A stretch of DNA of 64,000 nucleotides from Monodelphis domestica (lineage: Eukaryota; Chordata; Mammalia; Didelphimorphia; Didelphidae). The stretch lies in contig NC_077228.1 of assembly GCF_027887165.1 (NCBI RefSeq), forward strand, positions 212,711,635 to 212,775,634, in the 5' to 3' direction. Below are positions 11,437 to 21,945 of this stretch, piece by piece. The notes beneath the pieces are model-generated. The model saw nothing but the letters and a program-made list of their open reading frames with translations, was not told the DNA's origin and ran no database searches. How positions within the stretch are numbered: position 1 is the first letter of the stretch; each line of letters begins with the position of its first letter. Both the position numbers and the translations under genes were made by a program.

Positions 11437-12420
11437 TCATGTTTCTCTTGCTTTCTGTGCTTGGATATCGAACTTTCCACAGAGCTCTGGTCTTTTCTTA
11501 GCAAATGCTTGGAAATCTTCTATTTTGTTGAATGCCCATACTTTCCCCTGGAAGTATATAGTCAGTTTTGCTGGGTAGTTGATTCTTGGTTGGAGACCCA
11601 GCTCTCTTGCCTTTCTAAATATCGTGTTCCATGCTTTGCGGTCTCTTAGTGTGTTAGCCGCTAAGTCATGTGTGATCCTTATGGGAGCCCCCTTATATCT
11701 GAAGCTCTTCTTCTTGGCTTCTTGTAGGATTTTCTCCTTTACTTGGAAGCTCTTGAATTTGGCAATTACATTCCTAGGCGTTGTCTTTTGGGGATTTAGT
11801 ATAGAAGGTGTTCTATGAATCCTTTCTATTTCTATTTTGCCCCCTTGCTCCAGAACATGGGGGCAATTTTCTTTTATAATCTCCTCTAGAATAATATCCA
11901 ATTTGTTGTTTACCTCTGGTTTTTCTGGGAGACCGATGATACGGAGATTTTCTCATCTTCCTCTGTTCTCCAGGTCCGTGACCTTCTCAGTGAGATATTT
12001 TATGTTTTCTTCCAATTCATTAATTATTTGGGTTTGCTTTATTGATTCTTGCTGTTTTATCATCTCACTTTCTTCGAGGTGCTTAATTCTGGTCATTAGG
12101 GACTGGATTTGCTTTTCAGCCTTGTCTGCCCTTCTATTGGATGCTTCGAGTTCTTTTTCCAATTGAGCAGTCTTATCTGTCAGACAGCTGATCTCTTTCT
12201 CCCATTTTTCTTTCCAGAAGGTTTCCATCTTTTGGATAAGTTCCAGTTTGAGATCTTCCAGAGCTTGTTGATAGTTTCCATTTTGGGAGGCGTGTTCTGA
12301 ATTTTTTTGGATTTCCTCCTCATTCTCCTCTTTTCCTTGGGTACTTCCACCATAAAAGTTTTCAATAGTCACTTTTTTCCCTTTCTTCCTGGAGGCTTGA
12401 TTTTGGGCCATGTGAGCCAT
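11437..12420 (-). pseudogene. L1 ORF1 (RNA-binding chaperone), one nonsense mutation
   Basis: ORF1p is the trimeric RNA-binding partner of the L1 ribonucleoprotein. The frame spans 327 codons from ATG at 12420. The first half is rich in Glu, Lys and Leu heptads (coiled coil, roughly residues 40-155); the second half corresponds to the RRM and C-terminal domains, with a segment RIHRTPS and a REKIL-like KEKILQEA run. The only defect is an in-frame TGA at codon 156 (11953-11955), where the context suggests an original CGA arginine codon, a CpG-type transition. Downstream of the stop the frame is intact to 11437. The start fits: the upstream part is the GC-rich 5'UTR. Confidence 0.93.
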
Positions 12421-12983
12421 CCCTTTGGTGGTTTTATTTCCCTTTCCTTTTTGGTCTGGGGTCTGGGTTATAAGAGCGGTTTTTCTGTGAATTTAGGTTG
12501 CTTCAGACTAGTTCTTCCCAGCCTCCGAGCCCAGGTATTCAGCTCCGCCCAGATAATCAGCACGCGTTGTTCAGCGCAGCCCGCCCCAAGTCCAGGTCCG
12601 CTGGATTCTCCAGTGAAAGCGCCCTGAGACGTTTTTTCCTGGCAGTCCCCAGATCCCAAGGACCCTGGAGTGCCCCCCCAGACAGAGACGCTCCCCACTC
12701 ACTCGCTGTCCCGGTGAGCGCTCAGGTAGCTCACTCTGGTTTAGTGGGGGAGGTGGGGTGGGGGAAGGGCGGCTCAGTTCACTTTTCTGTGCAAGCTTTT
12801 CCTTCTTATTTTAGTGTGGAAATGTTCAAGCCCCACGTACCTTTGCCTCTGTGGGGTACTGGGGAGTCCTTCTGTTCCTCCAAAGGTGATTTTATGCTCC
12901 TTTGATGTAGTCTATTTCGTTCGGTGCTGGGGAGAGGAAGCGTGCGGCGTCTAGATTGCAGCCATGATTACCCGGAAGTCCTC
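12421..12983 (-). promoter_or_regulatory. L1 5'UTR / internal promoter
   Basis: About 563 bp upstream of the L1 ORF1 start, GC- and CpG-richer than the rest of the element. Within the first 30 bases of the transcribed strand lie an ETS core (CCGGAAGT on the + strand, 12972-12979) and a YY1-like ATGGCTGC (+ strand GCAGCCAT, 12958-12965). Human L1 also has a YY1 site near its first bases that fixes transcription start, so the layout fits an internal polymerase II promoter; activity here is inferred. Confidence 0.7.
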
Positions 12984-12998
12984 TTGTTCTAATTTCTT
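12984..12998. repeat. L1 target-site duplication, right copy
   Basis: TTGTTCTAATTTCTT abuts the L1 5' end and is identical to 6535-6549. Confidence 0.95.
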
Positions 12999-13021
12999 GG
13001 TTCTCTAAGGATTATCTTCAG

Positions 13022-13215
13022 ATCATCAAATTATGGAATAATAAAACTAGAAGGGACCCAAATGATATCCTAGTCCATCATTCTCTTTTACAGGAGAGGC
13101 AACTGAGATCCAGAGGAAAAAAGCGACATGTCAGAAGTTGCAAAGCCAGTTAGTAAAAAAGTCACAATAAGAACTCAGATTTCCTGACTCAAAGTCTACT
13201 GTTCTTTCTGATATC
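13022..13215 (-). mobile_element. MIR-like remnant
   Basis: TAGAAGGGACCCAAATGATATCC and TTTTACAGGAGAGGCAACTGAG then GATTTCCTGACTCAAAGTCTAC, the usual order of an old mammalian SINE/LINE tail. Family not fixed. Confidence 0.5.
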
Positions 13216-13433
13216 AAAGCTTCTTCTTTTCAAAAGAGATTCTTATCTTGTAGTTGTCTTCTTAGTGTATCTCCCCCAAATACACACTTACTTTGCTAAG
13301 CTATATAGCATGTAACAAGGAGTGTTAAGGGCATTGATTAGGTAGAAATTATTTGGATTGTGGATTTAAAATCCTGGGCCATATTTTGCACCCATAACAA
13401 ACAGAAAGTTTGCATGTGTTAAACCAGATGGGA

Positions 13434-13484
13434 AAGAAGGAAAGAAGGAAGAAAGAAAGAAAGGAAAGAGAGAAGAAAGGAAAT
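13434..13484 (+). repeat. GGAA/GAAA purine microsatellite
   Basis: Pure A/G stretch of about 50 bases built of GAAAGAAGG units. Confidence 0.9.
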
Positions 13485-13650
13485 AAATATTTATTAAGTG
13501 CCTACTATATGCCAGTTCTGTGCTGAGTTCTTTACAACTATTGTCTCATTTGATCCTCACAAAAACCCTGTAAAATAACTGCTATAATCATCCCCATTCA
13601 ACACTGATGAAACTGAGGCAAACAGTGACTTTCCTAACAAGCCACTTAAC
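13485..13650 (-). mobile_element. MIR/THER1-type SINE
   Basis: TTTATTAAGTGCCTACTATATGCCAG, TGATCCTCACAAAAACCCTG and GATGAAACTGAGGCAAACAG in reverse MIR order. Confidence 0.75.
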
Positions 13651-14400
13651 TTCCATAATTAAGGAAAGTGCACAAAATTTGGGTTATAAGGAAAGCTGAC
13701 ATTTATTTATATGGGAGGATGCTTTCTAACTTTGCTAGCATAGCATCCCATCCTGTTACCTCAGGTTCTAGGGCTATATCTCTAAGGGGCCTCCCTTTGA
13801 AAACTATATTTCAGGAGCCTCCAACCAGTGTCCTTTCTTTTAGTGGCCAGTCAATATGCAAATATGGCTTAAAAAAAACATATACTAAAATGGTATACTT
13901 AGCACATCTTACATGGAAAAAAATTGTCAGAAAGAGACTGAAATGGTGACAAACCACACATTTAAGAAATTTTACCAAAGCAACTCATGATTCCAGAACA
14001 CTTAGAACTACAAAACTTCAGTGACTTTGCTTTTCTATTATAATCTTCACACAATTCTCTGGGTGCATAGTTTCTACTGAGAGGATTGCTCATATGGATT
14101 CCCAGAGTCTGCTTCTCTCTATGGTTCAATTTCTGATTGCCAGGGTTTGCTATCTGTTGAGCCTAAAGCTGGCCCCCTTCTTTGCTGCCTGTGAGCCTTT
14201 TCATTGAAGCTATTTCTGCCTTTAAGAGATTGCTTCTTTGTATCTAGGTGTGAAGAGAATGTACCTCTGCTACTTCAATTCTGGAACAGATTCTCCAATT
14301 ACGGGATGTTTCCCTCTAGTGAGCACTTCCAATACTAAATGCAATATTTTTGCTGATTTCAAAATATAAAATTTAGTTTTAAAAAAGAAGACCTTAAAGT
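13651..14400. other. Unassigned intergenic
   Basis: No gene or clear repeat recognised. Confidence 0.4.
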
Positions 14401-14410
14401 AGAAATGCAA

Positions 14411-15458
14411 CAAAGGTCTAATTACTCAAATTTATAAAGAGCTAAACCAATTGCACAAAAAATCAAGCCATTCTCCAATTGATAAATGGGCAAGGGACAT
14501 GAATAGGCAATTTTCAGTTAAAGAAATCAAAACTATTAATAAGCACATAAAAAAGTGTTCTAAATCTCTTATAATTAGAGAAATGCAAATCAAAACAACT
14601 CTGAGGTATCACCTCACACCTAGCAGATTGGCTAACATGACAGCAAAGGAAAGTAATGAATGATGGAGGGGATGTAGCATTCCTGGTGGAGTTGTGAATG
14701 GATCCAACCACTCTGGAGGGCAATTTGGAACTATGCCCAAAGAGCACTAAAAGACTGTCTGCCCTTTGATCCAGCCATAGCACTGCTGGGTTTGTGCTCC
14801 AAAGAGATAATAAGGAAAAAGACTTGTACAAGAATATTCATAGCTGCGCTCTTTGTGGTGGCCAAAAATTGGAAAATGAGGGGATGCTCTTCAATTGGAG
14901 AATAGCTGAACAAATTGTAGTATCTGATGGTGATGGAATACTATTGTGCTCAAAGGAATAATAAAGTGGAAGAATTCCATGGGGACTGGAACAACCTCCA
15001 GGAAGTGATGCAGAGTGAGAGGAGCAGAACCAGGAGAACATTGTACACAGAGACTGATACACTGTGGTACAATAGAATGTAAAGGACTTCCCCATTAGTG
15101 TCAACACAGTGATCATGAACAACTTGGAGGAATCTATGGGAAAAACCACTATTCACATTCAGAGGAAAAACTGTGGGAGTAGAAACGCAGAAGAAAAACA
15201 ACTGCTTCAATACATGGGTGGAGGGGATATGGTTGGGGATGTAGACTCTAAATGAACATCCTAGTGCAAACATCAACAACATGGAAATAGGTTCTGATCA
15301 AGGACACATTAAAAACCCAGTGGAATTGTGCTTCGGCTATGGGAAGGGGTGGGGGAGGGGAGGGAGGGAAAGAATATGATTCTTGTAACCAAGGAATAAT
15401 GTTCCAAGTTTAGTAAAGAAATTAACTTAAATAAAAATTAATTAATTAATTTAAAAAA
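14411..15458 (+). mobile_element. 5'-truncated L1
   Basis: It carries the end of ORF2 (the sequence that reads [19 protein letters not shown], matching the full-length element) and a 3'UTR with a G-rich stretch near 15350 and an A/T tail. It is flanked by AGAAATGCAA (14401-14410 and 15459-15468). It has several stops and is more diverged than the two young copies. Confidence 0.9.
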
Positions 15459-15468
15459 AGAAATGCAA

Positions 15469-16139
15469 TGGTTTTGGGAGGGCAGGGAGGAAAAATTCTC
15501 CTTTCCCAGAATAGATGAAGAGTTGGGTTCTTCCTGAGTGCTGGCTTCTAACTCAAATGCCTCTAACCTGGTTGAACTCTATCTTTTAAAGGTGAATAGA
15601 GAACATTCTCAATCATTGTTCTTCAGACAATGTTGCTCTCTTCTGGCTCACTCAATTGATTTGGTAAAGAGATTTTGTCGATGGCTGCATTATCCAGTTA
15701 GTTTAACACTGGATAAGGAACTTCTTTTCTGCTCTTTTACAACAGTAATGTGTCATATAGTTCTTTTTGTTTGTTGTTGGTCTTTTTGTAATTTAATTTT
15801 TGGACAAGTCATTTTACTCAAGCATTTCTATTAGAGTAAAATATCAGCTGCTCTATGAGGGCAGAAGAATAAAATATTTGCAAATTGCTCTGAGATGCTT
15901 AGGTGACTAGAAGGGAAAGGGAAGAAGTCAATAGAAAAGCTGAAATATTATGGATTTTAAATGCAATAGAAATTGTCCTAATGGGAATTTTTATGACAAG
16001 AGAAGGTCAAACCCAGGAGTGACAATCTTCAAGAATATTTAGGGTTATTGTGTAGTGTATGCTATGCAGTCATATATTATTTTATAGTACAGTTGTCTTT
16101 ATAAGTGTTGTATCCCTCTACATGATTATAAGCTCTATG
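15469..16139. other. Unassigned intergenic
   Basis: AT-rich; the 98-codon frame at 15538 has no recognisable domain and I do not call it. Confidence 0.4.
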
Positions 16140-16493
16140 AGTAAGACAGTCAAAGATTTATTAAGTGTCCATTATATGATAGAAACTGTGCCTAGTGCTG
16201 GTACAAAGGAAAACAAAGGACAGTTTCTTCCCTCAAGGACCTCAGAATCTAATGGGAAAAATAACCTCAATGTAAATATATAAACAAGTTATATAGATAC
16301 TGGATAAATAGTAAATAATGAAGAAAAGGAAGGGACTGGCATTAAGAGGGATTGGGAAAGATTTATTGTAGAAGGTGAAACTTTAGGTTGAACTTGAAGC
16401 CAGAAGATATACATAAGGAGGGAGGGAGTTCCAGGCATTTTGGACAGCCAGTAAAAATGCCCAGGGCTGAGAGATAGAGTGACCTTTTTCTTT

Positions 16494-16696
16494 TTTAATT
16501 AAAACAAACCCTTATCTTTCATCTTAGAATTGGTACTGAGTTTTAGTTCCAAGAAAAACAATAAGGGTTAGGCAATGGGGGTTAATTGACTTGCCCAGAA
16601 TCACACAGACACACAGCTAGTGTCTGACGATAGACTTGAATCGACATCCTATCCCTAGGCCTGGCTCTTGGTCCACTGAACCACCTACTGGCCCTA
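16494..16696 (-). mobile_element. Marsupial SINE nested in L2
   Basis: Reverse copy: AACCCTTATCTTTCATCTTAG, GTTAGGCAATGGGGGTTAATTG and GGTCCACTGAACCACC, with a small ACACAG duplication in the CORE-like part. Confidence 0.8.
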
Positions 16697-16710
16697 TTGA
16701 AATGTCTTTT

Positions 16711-16947
16711 AATTTTTAAAAAGAATTTAACAATTAATTTAGAATATTTTCCCATGGTTCCATGATTCATGTTCTTTCCCTCCCCTCCTCTCTCCACCCT
16801 CCTGGAGCCAATGAGCAATTCCACTGGGTTTTACATGTATTGTTGTTCAAAACCTATTTCCATATTATTAATATTTGCATTAGAATGATCATTTAAAGTC
16901 AACATCCCCAATGATATCCCCATCGAACCATGTGAGTAATCATATGT
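16711..16947 (-). mobile_element. Old L1 3'UTR fragment nested in L2
   Basis: TTCCCATGGTTCCATGATTC and CTGGAGCCAATGAGCAATTCC belong to an older L1 3'UTR. Flanked by TTGAAATGTCTTTT (16697-16710 and 16948-16961), which places its insertion after the neighbouring SINE. Confidence 0.8.
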
Positions 16948-16998
16948 TTGAAATGTCTTTTTAGATGAACGACAAGGAGGCCACTGTCACTGGATCAG

Positions 16999-17040
16999 TG
17001 TGTGTGTGTGTGTGTGTGTGTTTGCGCGCGCGTGCGCGCA
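16999..17040. repeat. (TG)n plus CG-rich alternating tract
   Basis: (TG)11 followed by TTTGCGCGCGCGTGCGCGCA: almost 42 bases of alternating purine and pyrimidine with a CpG-dense end. Confidence 0.95.
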
Positions 17041-17580
17041 TATTGAAGGAGTGGATATAAGGTGTAATATTAGGCAGATAGAAAGGGTAGGTTACGAAGG
17101 GCTTTGAATGTCAAACACAGGTTCCTGGAGGTGATAGGGAGGCACTAGAGTTTATTGAGTAGAGAAGTGACCTGGTGAACCTGCACTTTAGGAAAGTAAT
17201 TTTTACTGCTGAATGGAGGATAATCTGGAAAGAGTATTTTGGAAGGAAAACTAACCAGTTGGCTATTGCCATTGTACTTGTGTGAAAAGAGAATCTGTAC
17301 TAAGATGTTGGTGGTAGTGGAGGAAAGAAGGAGGCATATGAAAGAGATGTTACAAAGCTAAAATTGACAGGCTTTAGCAACAGATTGCATATGGTTGGGG
17401 GAAAGGGTTTGAAAGCTGGTGAAAAGCCAAAGATGACATCTAGGTTGCAAACCTAGGAGACTAATGGTACCCTTAACAGTAGTAGGGGGGGAAATTGTAA
17501 TAGGGAAGTTGGGAAGGCAGGAAAGATTTGGGGGGAAAAATTAGTTCATTATTGGTCATGTTGAGTAGGACCATGCCCTA

Positions 17581-18058
17581 TCTCAGCTATGTTCCTCTTT
17601 TAACACCTTGCATATTGCATTGAACAGCGGTTTTAGGGATGCTTTTGTGTAATTTGATCAAATTAATTAAGGCTAAGTAACAGGATTTTACCTATATAAG
17701 AATTAACATTGAAGTTACCAAGACATTTTAACCTAATCATCAATTTATCTTTCATACTTTAAAAAACAAGATAGACATTTATCTGCTTAGGATGACAGAA
17801 TAGTATTTATATAAAGTGGGGAGTAAATTAAGTAACTTCTCATTAAGTCTCACTATAGATTTTTGAGTCATCTATGTTTCTTGAGCAATATGGGTCACCA
17901 TAGGTTCAGTAGAATGCCCTGTGTAGAAAATTATCTTCTCATTTAGTATAATTATGCCATAGAGAAAGGTTTGTAGCATCACATTTCCTTAAAGCATAAG
18001 GAAATGGAAAGATTTAATATAGTATAATGGGCTCAATCTGTGGGGAAAATATTTTATT
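17581..18058. other. Unassigned intergenic
   Basis: AT-rich, no gene or repeat recognised. Confidence 0.4.
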
Positions 18059-18071
18059 AATACTTTATTAA

Positions 18072-18531
18072 GGAATTTCATGGAGTCTGGAACAATCTCC
18101 AGGAAGTGATGCAGAGCGAAAGGCGCAGAACCAGGAAATCATTATACACAGAGACTAATACACTGTGGTACAATCGAAGGTGATGGACTTCTCCATTAGT
18201 GGCAATGCAATGTCCCTGAACAATCTGCAGGGATCTAAAAAATACTATCCACAAGCAGAAGATAAACTGTGGGAGTAAAAATACCGATGAAAAGCAACTG
18301 CTTGACTACAGGGGTTGAGGGGAAATGACTGAGGAGAGACTCTAAATGAACACTCTAGAGCAAATACCAACAACACAGAAATGGGTTTGAATCAAGAACA
18401 CATGTGATACCCAGTGGAATCGTGCATCGGTTATGGGAGAGGTGGTGGGAGTGGGGGGAGAGGAAAAGAAAATGATCTTTGTTTCCAATGAATAATGTTT
18501 GGAAATGACCAAATAAGATAATGTTTAAAAA
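18072..18531 (+). mobile_element. 5'-truncated L1 3' end
   Basis: About 460 bases homologous to the last part of ORF2 and the 3'UTR, with a GGTGGGAGTGGGGGGAG tract, flanked by AATACTTTATTAA (18059-18071 and 18532-18544). Confidence 0.88.
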
Positions 18532-18544
18532 AATACTTTATTAA

Positions 18545-19310
18545 AATTGTTTGAACCTAGCCTTAGAAGATGCATAATTCAAAGTTTACCTAGAGCAGTA
18601 AAGCTGACTTCCTTGGGGAAGTTTGAAGATGGCTGCAAAGATCCAACTTAGGTCTTAGGCATACCCCCAAACCACTCAGGTCTTACATTCACCCAAAAAG
18701 CTTGTGGTTTTGGCCTGCCCACAGCTTTTGGCTTCACCCAAATTTTATTGAATATTTATACTTACCTGCTGATATACATTTCAAGAAACATTTCTCTACT
18801 TGTTGGCCACTGGGCTGCTTGTTCTTACACCTTTGTACTCTAGAATGTAAATATGACAGAGACTCAGGCAAGAGCCACACCTTTTTCAGATACTCTCCTT
18901 GGCCAAATGGCTTAATAAAATTCTTTCTAAAAACTTTTCCTGGGTTTTGATATTTGTTGTTGTTTTTTTTCCTTCAACCCTTAACCTTCTGTCTTAGAAT
19001 CAATCCTATGTAGGTGCTTCTTCCAGTTGTGCAGATTGCAATCCATCCATGTCTTTTCATCCTAAGTGTCAGGATATTCTTGTTAGTATTCTCCAATAGA
19101 ACCTGCTAACCTAACATGGTGATGACCAGAATTCTTTAGGTATCTTGTTTTTTCATGGGTACTAATACAGCACATAGGGTAATAATCACTGATTATTCTT
19201 CCTTCATGCCCACCCAACTTGTCTAATTTTTAATTCACGTATCTTCTTCTTTGATGTTTTTATGCACAATCCTTTTTCTTTAATGTTTTATTTAAACTTT
19301 TTGATTTAAA
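18545..19310. other. Unassigned intergenic with a SINE scrap
   Basis: A 50-base 3' end of a marsupial SINE lies at 18963-19012 (TTCAACCCTTAACCTTCTGTC, minus strand). The rest is unassigned; the 82-codon frame at 18702 has no known motif. Confidence 0.45.
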
Positions 19311-19321
19311 AAAAATCACTG

Positions 19322-19530
19322 GAGGGGGGGCAGCTGGGTGGTTCAGTGGATTGAGAGTCAGGCCTAGAGATGGGAAGTCCTAGGTTCAAATCTGACCTCA
19401 GACACTTCTTAGCTGTGTGACCCTGGGCAAGTCACTTGACCCCCATTGCCTAGCCCTTACCACTCTTCTGCCTTGGAACCAATACATAATATTGATTCCA
19501 AGATGGAAGGTAAGGGTTATTATTTAAAAA
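19322..19530 (+). mobile_element. Marsupial tRNA-derived SINE, full length
   Basis: One of the best-preserved copies: GGGGGGCAGCTGGGTGG head, A-box TGGTTCAGTGG, B-box GGTTCAAATCTGACC, GCCTAGCCCTTACCACTC and final AAGATGGAAGGTAAGGG. Flanked by AAAAATCACTG (19311-19321 and 19531-19541). Confidence 0.93.
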
Positions 19531-19544
19531 AAAAATCACTGCCA

Positions 19545-19670
19545 CTTCCTTATTCTTCCTCCCCCCTCTCCCATCTCCATTGAATCCTTCCTTGTAACAA
19601 AAAAACAGCTAAACAAAACAACTCATCAATCATGCCTGATAATGTAATAGGGCATAATTCTTTATTAGTG
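19545..19670 (-). mobile_element. Old L1 3'UTR fragment
   Basis: CCTCCCCCCTCTCCCATCTCC then CTTGTAACAAAAAAACAGC and CTCATCAATCATGC, matching other old L1 3'UTRs here. Confidence 0.5.
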
Positions 19671-19674
19671 GTGT

Positions 19675-19721
19675 AATAGTAATAGCCAACATTTATAGAG
19701 TATTTTATGGTTTTGCAAATT

Positions 19722-19755
<34 letters not shown>

Positions 19756-19915
19756 TATATTACTTCACAACCCTCTGAAGATAGGTTATATTATTATTAT
19801 TCCCATTTTATACATGAAGAAACTCAGGCTCAAAGAGTTAGTAAACATCTGAAGCAGAATTCAAAATCAAATCTCTCTGACTACTTCATTACATAGCTGC
19901 TTCATAATATGCTTC
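19675..19915 (-). mobile_element. MIR/THER1-type SINE with a TA array
   Basis: AATAGCCAACATTTATAGAG, TTCCCATTTTATACATGAAGAAACTC and a degenerate CORE. A (TA)n array at 19722-19761 interrupts it. Confidence 0.7.
19722..19761. repeat. (TA)n microsatellite
   Basis: About 40 bases of TA with one TATGTA interruption. Confidence 0.95.
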
Positions 19916-20181
19916 TATCTATTGACTCCCACCATGCACGCCTCCACTGTACTTTGGGTGACACATACTTCTGAATCTTTGTAGATTGTGATACTCCATG
20001 ATTCATAGTTATATAGCATCACTGGAAGAATGTTGGTTATAAAAGAGGTTTCTCTTACAGGAAGAAGTTTGAGTCATTAAAAGCATCCATTTCCCCAAAT
20101 TCAATCTAGCCCACAACTCTCCTGTCAAGTTCTGAGCAGGTTCATTTCCTTCATCAGTCTCTGTCCAGTATACTGATGGAC

Positions 20182-20700
20182 CAGTTTTTTTGACTCAAAA
20201 ATGTTCTTAGACTTTTTGATCTTAGGGTCTCCTTTACATTTTTATAAATCATTGAAGATGTTAAAGAGTTTTTGTTAATGCATGTTATATCAATCAATAT
20301 TAACTATTTTAGAAATTTTAAAAGATAAAATATTAAAATCTTTATTAATTCATTTAAAATAATAACAAATCCATCATATGTTAAACTAAGCAACCTTTTA
20401 TGAAATATAACTATATTTTCAAACCAAAAAAAATTAGCAAGAAGAATGGCATTATTTTCCATAGTTTTACAAATCTCTTTAATATCTAACTTAATAAAAG
20501 ACAGATGGATATTTGCTTCTACATTCAAACTATTGTGAAGAAAATTCAATCTCACATAGATAAGTAATTGAAAAAGGGAGAAGTAGGCAAATAATGTCTT
20601 AGCATTGTTTGAAAATCGTTTTAACCTTATAGATTCCCTGAAAGGGGCCCAGGTCTCCACAGATCCTTGTACTACATTTTGAGAATCCTAGACCATCAGT
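20182..20700. mobile_element. Unclassified AT-rich element with imperfect terminal inverted repeats
   Basis: The left end GATGGACCAGTTTTTTTGACTCAAAA and right end TTTTGAGAATCCTAGACCATC are imperfect inverted repeats. The body is AT-rich and runs through GGACCT-type and AGACAGATGG blocks that I associate with an old mammal-wide repeat, whose name I cannot recall. The 118-codon reverse frame inside it is probably chance. Confidence 0.4.
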
Positions 20701-20728
20701 TTGGAAAGCAGACATTCTTCACAGAAGT

Positions 20729-20870
20729 AGCTAGGTGGTCCAGTGGTTAGAATAGTGGACCTGGAGGCAGAAAGATCAGTATTCAAATCCTATCTCAGAT
20801 AGCACACTGTAATTGTATGATATTGGGTGAATCCCTTAATCTCTCTGAATCTTTCTTTCCTAGTGACATG
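20729..20870 (+). mobile_element. CORE-SINE
   Basis: AAGTAGCTAGGTGGTCCAGTGG head, ATTCAAATCCTATCTCAG B-box region and TGGGTGAATCCCTTAATCTC CORE. Confidence 0.7.
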
Positions 20871-20909
20871 AAGGGGTTCTGCTTTACTTATGTAGATTGG
20901 TAAACTGAA

Positions 20910-21061
20910 ATCTTTTTTTTCCTTAGTAAATTATAAAGATATATTATTTTATTTTACCAATTATATGTAACAACAATTTCCCACACAAGTTTTCTGAATT
21001 TATATGATTCAAATTGTCTCCCTTCCTTCCTTCCCAGAGCTGGCAAGCAATTTAGTCTGGG

Positions 21062-21098
<37 letters not shown>

Positions 21099-21791
21099 CA
21101 TGCAAAACATATTTCCAAATTATTCATTTTTGTAAGAGAATAACCATATATGACCAAAACCCCAAAATAAAAACCCAAATAAATTAAAGTGAAAAATCTT
21201 ATTCTTTGATCTGCATTCCAACAGGTCTTTCTCTGGAGGTGCATAGCATTCTTTGTCATAAGTCCCTCAGTACTGTCTTAGATCATTGTATTAATGAAAG
21301 TAGCTGTCTTTCACAGTTGATAATTCCACAATATGGCTGTTACTGTGTACAGTGTTGTCCTGGTTCTGATTATTTCACTGTACATTACTTCATGTGGATC
21401 TTTCTAGCTCTTTCTGAAATCATCCTGTTCATCATTTCTTACAGCACAATAATATTCCATTACCATCATATACCCCAATTTTTTCAGCTATTACACAAAT
21501 GATGATCATCCCTTCAATTTCTAATTCTTTGCCACCACAAAAAGAGCAACTATAAATATTTCTGTATAAGTAGGTCCTTTTTACCCTCCCCCCTTTTTAA
21601 TCTCTTTGGGATACAGATCTAGTAAGTGGTATTACTGTATCAAAGGATAGGTATTTTTTAATAGCCCTTTGGACATAGTTCCAAATTGTCTTCCAGAATG
21701 GTTGGAGCAGTTCACAACTCCACTAGCAATGCATTAGTGTCCCAATTTTGCCACATCCCCTCCAACATTCATCACTTTCTTTTACTGTCAT
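20910..21791 (-). mobile_element. Old 5'-truncated L1
   Basis: 3'UTR and ORF2 C-terminal sequence in reverse. Flanked by ATTGG(T/C)AAACTGAA (20896-20909 and 21792-21805, 13 of 14 identical). A (TA)n array at 21063-21093 lies in its 3'UTR. Confidence 0.85.
21063..21093. repeat. (TA)n microsatellite
   Basis: About 30 bases of uninterrupted TA. Confidence 0.95.
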
Positions 21792-21805
21792 ATTGGCAAA
21801 CTGAA

Positions 21806-21945
21806 TCCATTTAAAGAATTAAAAATCTTACTCAGGAGACTAAAAAAAGGAAACAAGAAAAGTCAATGGAAGAAACATTAAATCACGAGCCCATATGCCT
21901 ACTCTCCCATCTCTACAAAATCTTATTTAAATTATTTTTTTTGAC
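21806..21945 (+). mobile_element. Possible RTE-type LINE scrap
   Basis: The short translation NHEPICLLSHLYKILFK resembles the RTE reverse-transcriptase segment NYRPISLLS.LYKI. Only about 20 codons support it. Confidence 0.4.

Larger units (their letters stand above)
6550..12983 (-). mobile_element. Full-length marsupial L1 retrotransposon
   Basis: About 6.43 kb, reading right to left: 5'UTR 12983-12421, ORF1 12420-11437, spacer 11436-10751, ORF2 10750-6944, then a 3'UTR with a G-tract and an A/T-rich tail ending at 6550. It is flanked by a perfect 15-bp target-site duplication TTGTTCTAATTTCTT (6535-6549 and 12984-12998), which proves insertion by target-primed reverse transcription and a complete 5' end. 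Both ORFs are full length but stopped by point mutations without frameshifts, so it can no longer move by itself. Near-identity to the copy at 22.02 kb marks a young subfamily. Confidence 0.97.
16140..17580 (-). mobile_element. Long L2-type LINE remnant with nested insertions
   Basis: The + strand reads as reverse-strand L2: TTATTAAGTGTCCATTATATG, CTGTGCCTAGTGCTGG, GGAGTTCCAGGCATTTTGGA, then AACGACAAGGAGGCCACTGT, GGGCTTTGAATGTCAAAC and the TTTATTGAGTAGAGAAGTGACC blocks. It is split at about 16494-16961 by a SINE and an L1 fragment, and holds a TG/CG array. The family name is from memory of mammalian L2; its extent to 17580 is less certain. Confidence 0.65.

Noticed and set aside
12498..12905. 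135-codon antisense frame in the L1 5'UTR, reminiscent of primate ORF0
   Set aside because: It opens with TTG rather than ATG, lies in GC-rich DNA where long frames arise by chance, and has no recognisable motif.
19322..19420. tRNA-like A and B boxes (TGGTTCAGTGG, GGTTCAAATC)
   Set aside because: They are the polymerase III promoter of a SINE head; no cloverleaf with an acceptor stem can be drawn. The same applies to the other SINE copies.
20304..20660. 118-codon reverse frame
   Set aside because: AT-rich repeat with low-complexity Phe/Leu/Ile/Asn translation; no motif.
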